A stretch of DNA of 64,000 bases from Vibrio qingdaonensis (GCF_026191675.1 NZ_JAKRRY010000025.1:18272-82271), one strand, 5' to 3'; counted from the first letter of the stretch, positions 42,944 to 52,515 are shown. Notes: generated by a model not told the origin, from the sequence alone. Made by a program: numbers and translations.

Positions 42944-43206
42944 GTTTTGCTCCGTAACCACAATAGATATTTTAAATTTAGCACAATAGGATAACACGAT
43001 ACTTCATTTCGACAACAGCGCTTAATGAATCAATCCAATGATAGGGATCAAGCTCTAATTCTTGAACTGACCACCATCACCGACAACATAAGATTTATAT
43101 CAGTTACTTAGATTTTTTAACTGAGTCTCAAATGTATCCTTCCGGTCTAGAACCTAACCCCGATACTCGTCAGCATGCATAAAAACAATCGGACTAAGTC
43201 ATTCTT

Positions 43207-43854
43207 ATGAGAAAAAATAGCTACAAACGCATCATCCAGCATGTGGCACTAAGCACGAGTTCGCCCGATCCTCTTGTGGAACAACTTTCCAAGTTAAGTA
43301 TCAATGCCATCGATGTTATTCAACCGGAAGCCCTGATGGTGGCGAGAGACAAAGTGCGTAACCGAATATTACTGTTTGATTACCACGCCTCGCTGGACAT
43401 CTTCCAGCAAGTACTTAACCTCCCTTTAGTGAGTAAGCACTTTGAAACCATTTTAATCAACGTTCCGCATAGACTCACCACGGAAACGATCCTGCGCTAC
43501 GGCAACATTAAAGGTTTATTTTATAGCCATGAATCGCCAGAGAAGATCGTCAAAGGCTTTGATGAAATCATTAATGGCAAAAACTGGTTACCTCGGGATG
43601 TTTCGAGCCAATTATTACATCACTATCGACACGTTGTGTCCGCCAATACGTCTCCAGCAGTGGTTGACCTAACCGCTCGCGAAATTGATATCCTGCGCAG
43701 TCTGCAATCAGGCGCGACGAATATGCAAATGGCTGAAGATCTATTCATTACCGAATCCACCGTAAAATCACATCTTTATCAGATATTTAGAAAACTATCG
43801 GTTAAAAACCGCTTACAAGCTATTGCATGGGCAAACCAACACTTACTCTCTTAA
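43207..43854 (+). CDS. qstR: LuxR/CsgD-type regulator QstR
   Basis: A 215-residue regulator. The N-terminal ~140 residues are a degenerate receiver-like fold without the phosphorylation aspartate pocket. The C-terminal LuxR-type HTH (~150-212) has VDLTAREIDILRSLQSGATNMQMAEDLFITESTVKSHLYQIFRKLSVKNR. Position between ssb and galU-uvrA and length match V. cholerae QstR, which links quorum sensing and TfoX to DNA uptake and type VI secretion genes. The linker carries WLPR (127-130), one residue off the W[FLM][TS]R c-di-GMP motif of VpsT. A VpsT paralogue is the alternative call; synteny favours QstR. Confidence 0.82.
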   Translation: MRKNSYKRIIQHVALSTSSPDPLVEQLSKLSINAIDVIQPEALMVARDKVRNRILLFDYHASLDIFQQVLNLPLVSKHFETILINVPHRLTTETILRYGNIKGLFYSHESPEKIVKGFDEIINGKNWLPRDVSSQLLHHYRHVVSANTSPAVVDLTAREIDILRSLQSGATNMQMAEDLFITESTVKSHLYQIFRKLSVKNRLQAIAWANQHLLS

Positions 43855-44018
43855 CGAAGTCAATAACTGCCATCACAAAACATCGAAAAATCAATCATGA
43901 AAGACACACCGACCCAACTTAGGATAAGGCTGTTATCTGGATTTAATTAGCGGTAGACTAGCGGCAGAATATTCGTCAGTAACGCAAACTAAAGACTATA
44001 AAGATAAAGGGTTTTATC

Positions 44019-44888
44019 ATGATTAAAAAGTGCCTATTCCCAGCTGCTGGGTACGGAACTCGTTTTCTTCCAGCAACAAAGTCAATGCCAAAAGAAATGA
44101 TGCCAGTGGTGAACAAGCCGCTTATTGAATACGGTGTCGAAGAAGCGATTCAAGCAGGTATGGATGGAATGTGCATTGTGACGGGTCGTGGTAAACACTC
44201 GATCATGGATCACTTTGATAAAAACTATGAGCTAGAACATCAGATTAGCGGCACCAACAAAGAAGAGCTGCTGGTTGAGATCCGCGATATCATCGATTCT
44301 GCGCAATTTACCTATGTTCGCCAACGTGAAATGAAAGGCCTAGGCCATGCTATCTTAACGGGCCGTGAGCTCATCGGCGATGAACCTTTTGCTGTCGTGC
44401 TAGCCGATGATCTTTGCGTCAACGAAGAGCAAGGGGTACTTGCGCAAATGGTTGCCCTGTACAAGCAATTTCGTTGTTCAATTGTTGCTGTTCAAGAAGT
44501 TCCAGACAATGAAACTCACAAATACGGTGTCATTTCTGGTGAAATGATCAAAGACGATCTATTCCGCGTTGACGACATGGTTGAAAAACCAGAGGCGGGT
44601 ACCGCACCTAGCAATCTTGCCATCATTGGTCGTTACATTCTTACTCCGGATATCTTTGAGCTTATCGAGCAAACAGAGCCAGGCAAAGGTGGCGAAGTTC
44701 AAATCACCGACGCCCTACTAAAACAAGCAAAATCCGGTTGTGTCCTTGCGTATAAATTTAAAGGCCAACGCTTTGACTGTGGTAGTGTCGAAGGTTACAT
44801 TGAAGCAACAAACTACTGTTTCGAAAACCTATATCTAAAAGACGAAAAAACCTCTGAGCTAGGAAAACACGCAACAAAGAAAGCCTAA
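44019..44888 (+). CDS. galU: UTP-glucose-1-phosphate uridylyltransferase
   Basis: Makes UDP-glucose from UTP and glucose-1-phosphate, feeding surface polysaccharide and galactose metabolism. 289 residues: the pyrophosphorylase signature AAGYGTRFLPATKSMPKEMMPV at the N-terminus, KPLIEYGVEEA, VLADDLC, VEKPEAG and KGQRFDCGSVEGYIEA. A tetramer in E. coli. It lies between qstR and uvrA on the same strand, with its own terminator. Confidence 0.96.
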   Translation: MIKKCLFPAAGYGTRFLPATKSMPKEMMPVVNKPLIEYGVEEAIQAGMDGMCIVTGRGKHSIMDHFDKNYELEHQISGTNKEELLVEIRDIIDSAQFTYVRQREMKGLGHAILTGRELIGDEPFAVVLADDLCVNEEQGVLAQMVALYKQFRCSIVAVQEVPDNETHKYGVISGEMIKDDLFRVDDMVEKPEAGTAPSNLAIIGRYILTPDIFELIEQTEPGKGGEVQITDALLKQAKSGCVLAYKFKGQRFDCGSVEGYIEATNYCFENLYLKDEKTSELGKHATKKA

Positions 44889-44913
44889 TTACGCTCGACA
44901 ACCGCTCCCCATT

Positions 44914-44947
44914 AACGCCACTTTCTCTTAGAAACGTGGCGTTTTTA
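44914..44947 (+). terminator. terminator after galU
   Basis: AACGCCAC / GTGGCGTT with an internal TTTC/GAAA extension, followed by a T run (44943-44947). Confidence 0.88.
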
Positions 44948-44973
44948 TTTCTCCCCAGCCCTTCTATATTACC

Positions 44974-44989
44974 CTGTTTTTTTATCCAG
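44974..44989. promoter_or_regulatory. LexA (SOS) box upstream of uvrA
   Basis: CTGTTTTTTTATCCAG matches the gamma-proteobacterial LexA consensus CTGT-N8-ACAG at seven of eight conserved bases with the AT-rich centre. It lies 67 bases before the uvrA ATG, and uvrA is SOS-induced in E. coli. Confidence 0.65.
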
Positions 44990-45016
44990 TATTTCTTTGC
45001 ACAAACTTCACACTAT

Positions 45017-45042
45017 GTAATACTTATCGCACTACGTATTAC
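45017..45042. repeat. inverted repeat just upstream of the uvrA ribosome-binding site
   Basis: GTAATAC (45017-45023) and GTATTAC (45036-45042) are perfect inverted 7-mers 12 bases apart. They end 13 bases before the uvrA ATG and overlap the likely -10/+1 region. Confidence 0.55.
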
Positions 45043-45055
45043 ATGAGTGGCAACA

Positions 45056-47893
45056 ATGGATAAGATCGAAGTTAGGGGTGCTCGAACCCATAACCTAAAA
45101 AACGTCAGCCTGACGATTCCTCGCGATAAACTCACCGTGATTACCGGCCTTTCTGGTTCAGGTAAGTCATCGCTAGCATTCGATACCCTTTACGCAGAAG
45201 GGCAAAGGCGCTATGTGGAGTCATTATCGGCTTACGCGAGACAGTTCTTATCTTTAATGGAAAAGCCTGACGTCGACCATATTGAAGGGCTATCGCCCGC
45301 GATTTCCATTGAGCAAAAATCCACCTCTCATAACCCACGCTCAACCGTCGGTACTATTACTGAAGTCTACGATTATCTGCGTCTTCTATACGCACGTGTC
45401 GGCGAGCCCCGTTGTCCCGAGCATAAAACGCCATTGGCTGCACAAACCGTTAGCCAAATGGTCGATAAAGTACTTGAGCTGCCAGAAGGCTCTAAAATGA
45501 TGTTGCTTGCGCCTATCGTGAAAGAACGAAAAGGGGAGCACGTTAAAACGCTAGAGAACCTCGCTGCCCAAGGTTTTATTCGCGCAAGGATCGATGGCGA
45601 GACCTGCGATCTTTCCGATCCACCAACGCTTGAATTGCATAAAAAACACACCATTGAAGTCGTCGTCGACCGCTTTAAAGTACGTGATAACCTGCAACAA
45701 AGACTGGCAGAATCCTTTGAAACGGCATTAGAACTCTCTGGTGGCATTGTCGCGGTGGGTTGGATGGATGACTCCGAAAAAGAAGACATCATATTTTCGG
45801 CTAACTTTGCCTGCCCGTACTGTGGTTACAGCCTGCAAGAGCTTGAACCAAGACTGTTCTCTTTCAATAACCCTGCTGGCGCGTGCCACACGTGTGATGG
45901 ACTTGGCGTACAACAGTACTTTGACCCTGCTCGCGTGATTCAAGACGAAACCATCAGTATTGCTGAAGGGGCAATACGAGGCTGGGATCAAAAGAATTAC
46001 TATTATTTCCAAATGCTATCGTCGCTGGCCAAGCATTACGATTTTGACCTTTTCGTACCCTTTAAATCCTTACCTAAGAAAATTAAAGATGTGGTATTAA
46101 AAGGCTCTGGCCGAACAGAAATTGAATTTAATTATGTCAACGACCGTGGCGATATCCGAGTTAAGCGTCATCCGTTTGAAGGGATCCTTAATACCCTTGA
46201 GCGTCGCTACCGTGACACTGAATCAAACTCGGTTCGCGAGGATCTGACCAAGTATATTTCCACTAAATCCTGCTCATCTTGTGGCGGCACTCGCTTAAAA
46301 GAAGAAGCTCGAAATGTCTTTATCCAAGACACGACGTTGCCCGAAATTGTCGAAATGAGCATCAGCGATTCAATGGCGTTTTTCCGCTCATTAAGCTTAG
46401 AAGGTCAACGTGCTCAAATCGCCGATAAAGTGATGAAAGAGATTAATGACCGACTTCAGTTCTTAATTAATGTCGGCCTCAATTACTTGAACTTATCACG
46501 CAGTGCCGAGACATTATCCGGTGGCGAAGCGCAGCGAATTCGACTCGCCAGCCAAATCGGCGCAGGACTGGTTGGTGTGATGTACGTACTGGATGAACCG
46601 TCTATCGGTCTTCACCAACGAGACAATGAGCGCTTACTCGATACTTTGATCCACTTACGAGATTTAGGCAACACCGTACTAGTCGTTGAGCACGATGAAG
46701 ATGCCATTCGTACCGCTGACCATGTCATCGATATTGGCCCTGGTGCTGGCGTACACGGTGGGTCAATTGTGGCGGAAGGAACGATTGATGACATTCTGGC
46801 ATCCGAGGCATCGTTAACAGGGCAATATCTAAGTGGTAAGCGTGAAATATCAATACCAAAGCAACGCACACCTGTTGACCCTAAAAAACTCGTCACCTTA
46901 TCCGGTGCGACGGGCAACAACCTGAAGAATGTGGATTTAACGATCCCTGTCGGCTTATTCACCTGTATTACTGGTGTATCAGGTTCGGGGAAGTCCACCC
47001 TTATCAATGACACCTTCTTTAAGATTGCTCATACGCAACTTAACGGCGCGACGACCGCAGAGCCGTCGCCTTACAAGAAGATCGAAGGCTTGGAGCACTT
47101 TGATAAAGTTATCGATATCGACCAAAGCCCAATAGGCCGAACGCCACGCTCTAACCCGGCGACGTATACTGGCATATTTACGCCAATTCGTGAGCTTTTC
47201 GCGGGAACTCAAGAATCTCGCTCTCGTGGCTATAAGCCAGGTCGCTTTAGTTTTAACGTCCGAGGCGGCCGTTGTGAAGCGTGCCAAGGGGATGGGGTCA
47301 TTAAAGTTGAAATGCACTTCCTACCCGATGTTTATGTCCCTTGTGATGTTTGTAAAGGTAAGCGTTATAACCGTGAAACACTCGAGATCCGCTACAAAGG
47401 CAAGACGATAGACGAAGTATTACAAATGACCGTCGAAGATGCTCGCGCTTACTTTGATCCTGTGCCTGTTATCGCACGTAAGTTGCAAACACTGATGGAT
47501 GTTGGGTTGTCTTACATTCGCCTAGGCCAAGCGGCGACAACGCTCTCAGGCGGTGAAGCGCAACGCGTCAAACTGGCTCGTGAGCTTTCTAAACGCGATA
47601 CGGGCAAAACACTCTATATCTTGGATGAGCCAACCACCGGTTTGCACTTCCATGATATTGAGTTGCTGCTTTCTGTCCTTCACCGCTTACGCGATCATGG
47701 CAACAGCGTGGTGGTGATTGAACATAACTTGGATGTCGTTAAAACGGCTGACTGGGTGATTGATTTAGGGCCTGAAGGCGGTCAAGGCGGTGGCGAAATT
47801 ATTGCTGAGGGCACACCAGAAGAAGTGGCAAAAGTCGACGGATCACACACAGCTAGATTTTTAAAACCCATGCTGAGCACTAAAGCTAAGTAA
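45056..47893 (+). CDS. uvrA: excinuclease ABC subunit A
   Basis: A DNA-damage recognition ATPase of nucleotide excision repair. 945 residues. MDKIEVRGARTHNLKN at the start, two ABC ATPase modules (Walker A GLSGSGKSSLAF and GVSGSGKSTL; signatures LSGGEAQRIRLA and LSGGEAQRVKLA; Walker B YVLDEPSIGL and YILDEPTTGL) and zinc clusters CPYCGYS ... CHTCDG, CSSCGGTR, and CEACQGDGV ... CDVCKGKR. The ATG at 45056 is used rather than the GTG at 45047 because it matches the family start and has GAGTGG upstream. Expected to be SOS-regulated (LexA box upstream). Confidence 0.98.
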   Translation: MDKIEVRGARTHNLKNVSLTIPRDKLTVITGLSGSGKSSLAFDTLYAEGQRRYVESLSAYARQFLSLMEKPDVDHIEGLSPAISIEQKSTSHNPRSTVGTITEVYDYLRLLYARVGEPRCPEHKTPLAAQTVSQMVDKVLELPEGSKMMLLAPIVKERKGEHVKTLENLAAQGFIRARIDGETCDLSDPPTLELHKKHTIEVVVDRFKVRDNLQQRLAESFETALELSGGIVAVGWMDDSEKEDIIFSANFACPYCGYSLQELEPRLFSFNNPAGACHTCDGLGVQQYFDPARVIQDETISIAEGAIRGWDQKNYYYFQMLSSLAKHYDFDLFVPFKSLPKKIKDVVLKGSGRTEIEFNYVNDRGDIRVKRHPFEGILNTLERRYRDTESNSVREDLTKYISTKSCSSCGGTRLKEEARNVFIQDTTLPEIVEMSISDSMAFFRSLSLEGQRAQIADKVMKEINDRLQFLINVGLNYLNLSRSAETLSGGEAQRIRLASQIGAGLVGVMYVLDEPSIGLHQRDNERLLDTLIHLRDLGNTVLVVEHDEDAIRTADHVIDIGPGAGVHGGSIVAEGTIDDILASEASLTGQYLSGKREISIPKQRTPVDPKKLVTLSGATGNNLKNVDLTIPVGLFTCITGVSGSGKSTLINDTFFKIAHTQLNGATTAEPSPYKKIEGLEHFDKVIDIDQSPIGRTPRSNPATYTGIFTPIRELFAGTQESRSRGYKPGRFSFNVRGGRCEACQGDGVIKVEMHFLPDVYVPCDVCKGKRYNRETLEIRYKGKTIDEVLQMTVEDARAYFDPVPVIARKLQTLMDVGLSYIRLGQAATTLSGGEAQRVKLARELSKRDTGKTLYILDEPTTGLHFHDIELLLSVLHRLRDHGNSVVVIEHNLDVVKTADWVIDLGPEGGQGGGEIIAEGTPEEVAKVDGSHTARFLKPMLSTKAK

Positions 47894-48101
47894 TACATAT
47901 GCGCCTTGCTGGTAGCCTTCATACTTGCGAGGCGATTTATACTTCTAAGAAGTCCCATGGCTTCTTAGGGTAAAGTTACGGGCTTAAAACTAGGTTAGTT
48001 ATTAAAAACTATGCTAAAAAGGTAAATTGATCTCTATTACCTTGAGTGCCTACCCTGTGAGGCACTCATTTTCCCTTAGATATAGTGAAACAACATCAAC
48101 G

Positions 48102-49880
48102 ATGGCAACCACATTAATTAATGGCACGGAGTTAGGCGTAAGCCTCACTCGTCCACCGTTAAACCGAAAGTTCCTTACTGTGATGGCACTGCTCTATCTC
48201 ATCGCCATGCATTTTTTCTGGCCGAACCCCGGTGGTGTCGGTCTTGCGCTGTCGTTTAACAATACGGCTTGGGTAGCATTTAGTCTGGCGTTTGCCATTG
48301 GTTTATACCAAATGGGCAGCAACCAGTACTTACGATTTAGCAAACTTACCATTGGCTTGCTGGTATCGTGCGTGTTTTTAACCCTACCGCTGATTTATAG
48401 CCAGCCGGATTTTACCAATGTGCTACCACGCTTCATTACGTTGTGGGGCGGCTTTTTATTTTTTGTATTACTTCAACAATTCCAATTCACTAATAAACAG
48501 AAGCAGCGCCTCCTTTGGTTAGTGGTTCTCGCCTGTTTGATTGAAGCGCTAATTGGTTACGTCCAGCTTTTTTACTTACCAAGTGACAATATTTTCGGTT
48601 ACGACACCAAGCTAAACCGCCCTTATGGCATCTTTCAGCAACCCAATGTCATGGCCAGCTTCCTTGCCACTGGCTTAGTCATATCGGGGTATTTATTGGC
48701 CCGTCAAAAGCACAAGTACCATCGCCGTATTAGTGACGTTTCATTATTGTACGTCACACCGATTATCCTGATTCCATTACTCATTTCGTTAGCGTCCAGA
48801 ACAGGCTGGTTAGGCGCCAGTATTGGCGTACTTTTTTTGGTCCCTTATCTGTATCGCCATTCAACTCGTAAGCGCTTCCGAGGTTGGACTCTCGCAAACT
48901 TAACCGGTGTCGCACTGGGTATGGTGTTACTGTTTTCTGGTCATGGCAATCAAACACTTGTGGAAGACAAAGCTCAACTGCACGACATTCGTCCTACGCT
49001 ATTTAGTCAATCCATTGATATGTTGATTGAAAAGCCGTTTACGGGGTATGGACTGGGTAAGTTTGAATCACAATACATGTTGTATACCGCGCGCCAACAT
49101 CAACTTAATGACCGATTTGAACCCGGTCTCCCTGCGCTCGATCACCCACATAATGAGCTGCTTTACTGGGGAGTTGAGGGGGGCGTCGTCACGATTCTGG
49201 GTATTTTATTGGCGGCGGGGTTTGTCTTGAGCCGCATCTATACCTCTAAGCCGGGTACCCGACTGGCGATCTTCGCCCTCTTTATTCCTCTGGTGCTGCA
49301 CACTCAGCTTGAATACCCTTTCTATCACTCTTTGATTCACTGGATAACGTTTATCGTTCTTATCTACTGGGTGGATCAACGAGGTTCACAACTCAAACAA
49401 ACGTCATTCTCTCGCATCACAAAAACCTCGCTGCGTGTTATGTCGCTTGTTATTCCAATTGTAACAACGCTTTATATGGGCGCAGCTCTGCATACGAATT
49501 ATGTGCTGACCAAGTTTGAACAAACCACACCAGCTGACCCTGACATTCTTCAGCAAGTGAGTAACCCTGTCGTGTGGAAAGACCGATACGATTGGGACGT
49601 GTACAGCACCTACTTAAAAATAGGCTTAAGTACCCAGCAACCGCAACACATTCAGCCGTATATTGATTGGTCTGTCGATATCATAAAACGTAAGCCACGA
49701 CCGGCGTTTTATCAAAATTTGATTTTAGCGTATGACGCCATTGGGGATAGCAGTCGAGCCTTACAGGTGCTGACTGAAGCTGAGTATTTATTTCCAAATG
49801 AGACCTTTACGACCGAGTATTCGCTAGGAAACAGCCTTGCGGTCTCTTCTGGTGCATTAGAGGCCTCAAGCGCTCAATAA
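48102..49880 (+). CDS. pglL: PglL-like protein O-oligosaccharyltransferase / O-antigen ligase family
   Basis: A 592-residue inner-membrane protein with about eleven hydrophobic segments and a C-terminal tail. The large periplasmic loop holds DHPHNELLYWGVEGG (H348, H350), the Wzy_C/PglL signature; LNRPYGIFQQPNVMASFLATGL and ASRTGWLGA upstream are also typical. The C-terminal ~110 residues have helical, TPR-like spacing (YQNLILAYDAIGDSSRALQVLTEAEYLFP). V. cholerae carries its PglL homologue next to uvrA too, and there it glycosylates proteins when tested with known acceptors. The start is uncertain: ATG 48102 has a weak ribosome-binding site, while TTG 48027 has AAAAAGG upstream. WaaL or Wzy are less likely given the location. 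Confidence 0.8.
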   Translation: MATTLINGTELGVSLTRPPLNRKFLTVMALLYLIAMHFFWPNPGGVGLALSFNNTAWVAFSLAFAIGLYQMGSNQYLRFSKLTIGLLVSCVFLTLPLIYSQPDFTNVLPRFITLWGGFLFFVLLQQFQFTNKQKQRLLWLVVLACLIEALIGYVQLFYLPSDNIFGYDTKLNRPYGIFQQPNVMASFLATGLVISGYLLARQKHKYHRRISDVSLLYVTPIILIPLLISLASRTGWLGASIGVLFLVPYLYRHSTRKRFRGWTLANLTGVALGMVLLFSGHGNQTLVEDKAQLHDIRPTLFSQSIDMLIEKPFTGYGLGKFESQYMLYTARQHQLNDRFEPGLPALDHPHNELLYWGVEGGVVTILGILLAAGFVLSRIYTSKPGTRLAIFALFIPLVLHTQLEYPFYHSLIHWITFIVLIYWVDQRGSQLKQTSFSRITKTSLRVMSLVIPIVTTLYMGAALHTNYVLTKFEQTTPADPDILQQVSNPVVWKDRYDWDVYSTYLKIGLSTQQPQHIQPYIDWSVDIIKRKPRPAFYQNLILAYDAIGDSSRALQVLTEAEYLFPNETFTTEYSLGNSLAVSSGALEASSAQ

Positions 49881-49951
49881 CATACATCGTTAGTTGCCAC
49901 ATCGCTGGTGCTTAATCGAGTCATCGCTTATTGCTAGCGACTCTACTGACA

Positions 49952-49978
49952 AAAGGCCGCGCGCTCACAGCGGCCTTT
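49952..49978. terminator. bidirectional terminator between pglL and gspB
   Basis: AAAGGCCGC / GCGGCCTTT, a 9-bp stem with a 9-base loop, T-containing on both sides. It lies between convergent genes. A second stem (GAGTC...GACTC) lies just before it. Confidence 0.8.
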
Positions 49979-50067
49979 CCTTGAAGGGGGGGCTAAACAA
50001 TAAGCGTCTAACCGATAGACTTTTCGTTGATATCGCCCAATTAATATGGCCTTAACTGGACGAGTCC

Positions 50068-50742
50068 CTAACCTCCCCACTCATACAACGCAGGAATATC
50101 AATCAGTTCATTATCGAAACGAATCGTCACTAACTGCGGCGTAATCTCAACAATCTGGATATTATTAAGCCGATCGCCTTCTCTTAACTCCTGACCATTA
50201 ATCTTAATCCAACGACGCTGAGAATCTGAAGAATACATATGGGTTTGCAAATTCAATGGCGGTAATCGGCCTTGATATTTACTGATATTCTCCTCTAGCG
50301 AGATATGACTCGATGATGCTGTACTCTGTTGATCAATTTTATTCATCGCTGACGCCACTTTACGAGCGATATCAGGGTCAAGTCCGCTCAAATCTAAGTT
50401 GTCCAACGTAAACGGTTCATCTGATGAAGGCTGCTCTAATAATGGGGCGTCAGCAGTATTTTTCTCTACCGTCTGCACCTCGGTTACGTAAGCTTCTGAA
50501 GGTTTTTGGCTGTAGTGAATAGGCGCAACCTTTTTTTCTGGTGGCTCTTTCAACACCCCAAAATCAGGGTATTCCAATGCGACATAGTCCGCAGAGAGCT
50601 GTGCTTCACTGTGCGATTGGGACACTTGTTCAATAGTAGGCAATTTTACTGCGCCGCGACTTTCAGAAGCCATCGCAGTCGGCATGCCCATTGCTACCAT
50701 CAAAGACACTGAAACGGCAGCCCTCGTGAAATTCATAGACAT
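50068..50742 (-). CDS. gspB: type II secretion assembly protein GspB
   Basis: A 224-residue protein. Residues 1-25 look like a cleavable signal peptide or short anchor (AAVSVSLMVAMGMPTAMA). A poorly conserved, proline/acid-rich linker leads to the C-terminal T2SSB domain (~155-224; LPPLNLQTHMYSSDSQRRWIKINGQELREGDRL, VEITPQLVTIRFDNELIDIPAL). The start at 50742 is supported by GGAGG 9 bases upstream and does not overlap gspA. GspB works with GspA in peptidoglycan remodelling and GspD secretin assembly. Operon gspA-gspB, gap of one base. Confidence 0.88.
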   Translation of the reverse strand: MSMNFTRAAVSVSLMVAMGMPTAMASESRGAVKLPTIEQVSQSHSEAQLSADYVALEYPDFGVLKEPPEKKVAPIHYSQKPSEAYVTEVQTVEKNTADAPLLEQPSSDEPFTLDNLDLSGLDPDIARKVASAMNKIDQQSTASSSHISLEENISKYQGRLPPLNLQTHMYSSDSQRRWIKINGQELREGDRLNNIQIVEITPQLVTIRFDNELIDIPALYEWGG

Positions 50743-50743
50743 A

Positions 50744-52429
50744 CTAGCTTTCCTCCCCGACAAGCTTCCCGCTTAAAGAAGGCGCATCGACCTGCGTTAA
50801 TAGTTCCAGTTTCTGTAAGGTATTACGTCCGGCGATCCCATCAACGTCCATCTTCTGCCAACGTTGAAACACTTCCACTTTACGCTGTAATTGCTGGTCA
50901 AACACATCACTCCCCGAAGGGCGACTGCCGAGCACCTGAGAAAGCTTTTCATCCAATAGTCGCACCGCTTCCCCTTGCTGATTTAACCGTAGCGTGCTGG
51001 TTAGCGCGCGTTGCCAAATAAAGTAGAACTCCCCGGTCCATAAACTCTCAAGGGTGGCGATAGGGATTTGAAAACGCTCGGCTCCATTAAGTAGCTCTGC
51101 ATGGGTCTGGGAAAGCTTATACAACACAACAAAACTCTCCTTGCCATCAAAATACATTGGCATCACTACCGGTAGGTTCGTCGACGCGACCTGCTGCAAT
51201 GTCCCTAAGCGCTTTTGACAAATAAACAAACTGTTACTTTCGCTCTCGCACATACCGTCAAGCACGCTCGCTTGATAGCCCCACACGTTATAAAGCTCTT
51301 GTATCGCGGCGACCTTATCCTGCCTCAAAAACACCGACTGAAGCAGCGCTTCTGAATACGGTTGTGGCTCTGCAACAGGGGCTGATGCTATCTGCTCTTG
51401 CACCGCAGAACTCTCTAGCTGTGCGTGACGATTATCATTTTCAAGGCTTGTGGATGATTGACTCGCCTGCAGCGCCGTCATCACATCCGCTCCTTTAAAG
51501 TACATCAACGATGCAAGCGCAACGCCGATCGTCGCTAAGGCGACGTAACTGGCGATAGGCCGCCATCGGAATGCGATCTTTTGTGAGGAATGATCACTGG
51601 CAGCATTTGCAAAACCTGGCGCTTGAAAAGACAAAATATCTTCACTGGCTTTTTGTGCCAACGATTTTGAAACCTCCTTTTGACCTGAATGATAAGCGTA
51701 CTGCAATGACTTATCACCAATGAGGTTAATCAGTCTTGGGATCCCCTGACTGGCACGGTTAATCACCGATGCTGCGCCTTTTGAAAATAGACTCGCTTCT
51801 CCACCAGCCATCGACAAACGAAACTCAATATATTGACGAGTTTCCCCTTCTGTCAGCGGCAGCAGGTGATAGCGCCCGGTAATGCGCTGAGCGAGTTGAC
51901 GTAATTGCGTGGTACGCAGCTTATCTTGCAGCTCTGGCTGCCCGATAAGTAGTACCTTTAGCAATTTACGGTCATCCGTCTCTAAATTAGTTAAAAGCCT
52001 TAACTGCTCAAGAACGTCTGCAGATAAGTGCTGAGCTTCATCAATGACGACTAAGGTGTTGATCCCTTGCTCTTCGTTTTGTTGCAGGTAACGATAAATA
52101 GCCTGACTCAGCTGCTTTAAAGAAGCACTCTCTGGATAAACAATCGCAAACTCATCACAGATCGCTTCTAGTAAATCTTGGCTCGAAAAAGTGGGATTGA
52201 GGATAAGACCTGACGCCGTTTTGTCGTCAAGCGCTGCCAGCATGGCTTTAGCAACGGTGGTTTTTCCAGTTCCAACTTCCCCCGTCAACATAGCAAACCC
52301 TCCACCTTGGCCTAATCCGGCCTGGAGGTGCTGCATGGCTTCACGGTGTCGTTGACTGAGAAACAGATAACGAGAGCTAGGCACTATCGAAAACGGTACC
52401 TCATGAAAACCAAAAAAATCCTTATACAT
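50744..52429 (-). CDS. gspA: type II secretion ATPase GspA (ExeA)
   Basis: A 561-residue inner-membrane protein. It has a cytosolic AAA ATPase (1-270) with MYKDFFGFHEVPFSIVP at the start, Walker A GEVGTGKT (50-57) and Walker B VVIDEAQ (D130, E131), one membrane helix (~291-311, PIASYVALATIGVALASLMYF), and a periplasmic part ending in a peptidoglycan-binding domain (~490-555, VFQRWQKMDVDGIAGRNTLQKLELL). In Aeromonas ExeA binds peptidoglycan and with ExeB opens a site for the secretin. It lies apart from the main gsp operon, divergent from cca. Confidence 0.94.
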   Translation of the reverse strand: MYKDFFGFHEVPFSIVPSSRYLFLSQRHREAMQHLQAGLGQGGGFAMLTGEVGTGKTTVAKAMLAALDDKTASGLILNPTFSSQDLLEAICDEFAIVYPESASLKQLSQAIYRYLQQNEEQGINTLVVIDEAQHLSADVLEQLRLLTNLETDDRKLLKVLLIGQPELQDKLRTTQLRQLAQRITGRYHLLPLTEGETRQYIEFRLSMAGGEASLFSKGAASVINRASQGIPRLINLIGDKSLQYAYHSGQKEVSKSLAQKASEDILSFQAPGFANAASDHSSQKIAFRWRPIASYVALATIGVALASLMYFKGADVMTALQASQSSTSLENDNRHAQLESSAVQEQIASAPVAEPQPYSEALLQSVFLRQDKVAAIQELYNVWGYQASVLDGMCESESNSLFICQKRLGTLQQVASTNLPVVMPMYFDGKESFVVLYKLSQTHAELLNGAERFQIPIATLESLWTGEFYFIWQRALTSTLRLNQQGEAVRLLDEKLSQVLGSRPSGSDVFDQQLQRKVEVFQRWQKMDVDGIAGRNTLQKLELLTQVDAPSLSGKLVGEES

Positions 52430-52515
52430 TCTCTCGTCCTTACATTATGACAAAAAGCAAAGTACCATTGAGCTCAATGAATGCCAACGGCAAAGTATGA
52501 AAAAGGGGAGCCAAT

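Noticed and set aside
43021..43036. Possible HapR/LuxR half-site (TTAATGAATCAAT) upstream of qstR
   Set aside because: It agrees with only part of the TTATTGATAAATTTATCAATAA-type operator; too weak to call, though the biology fits.
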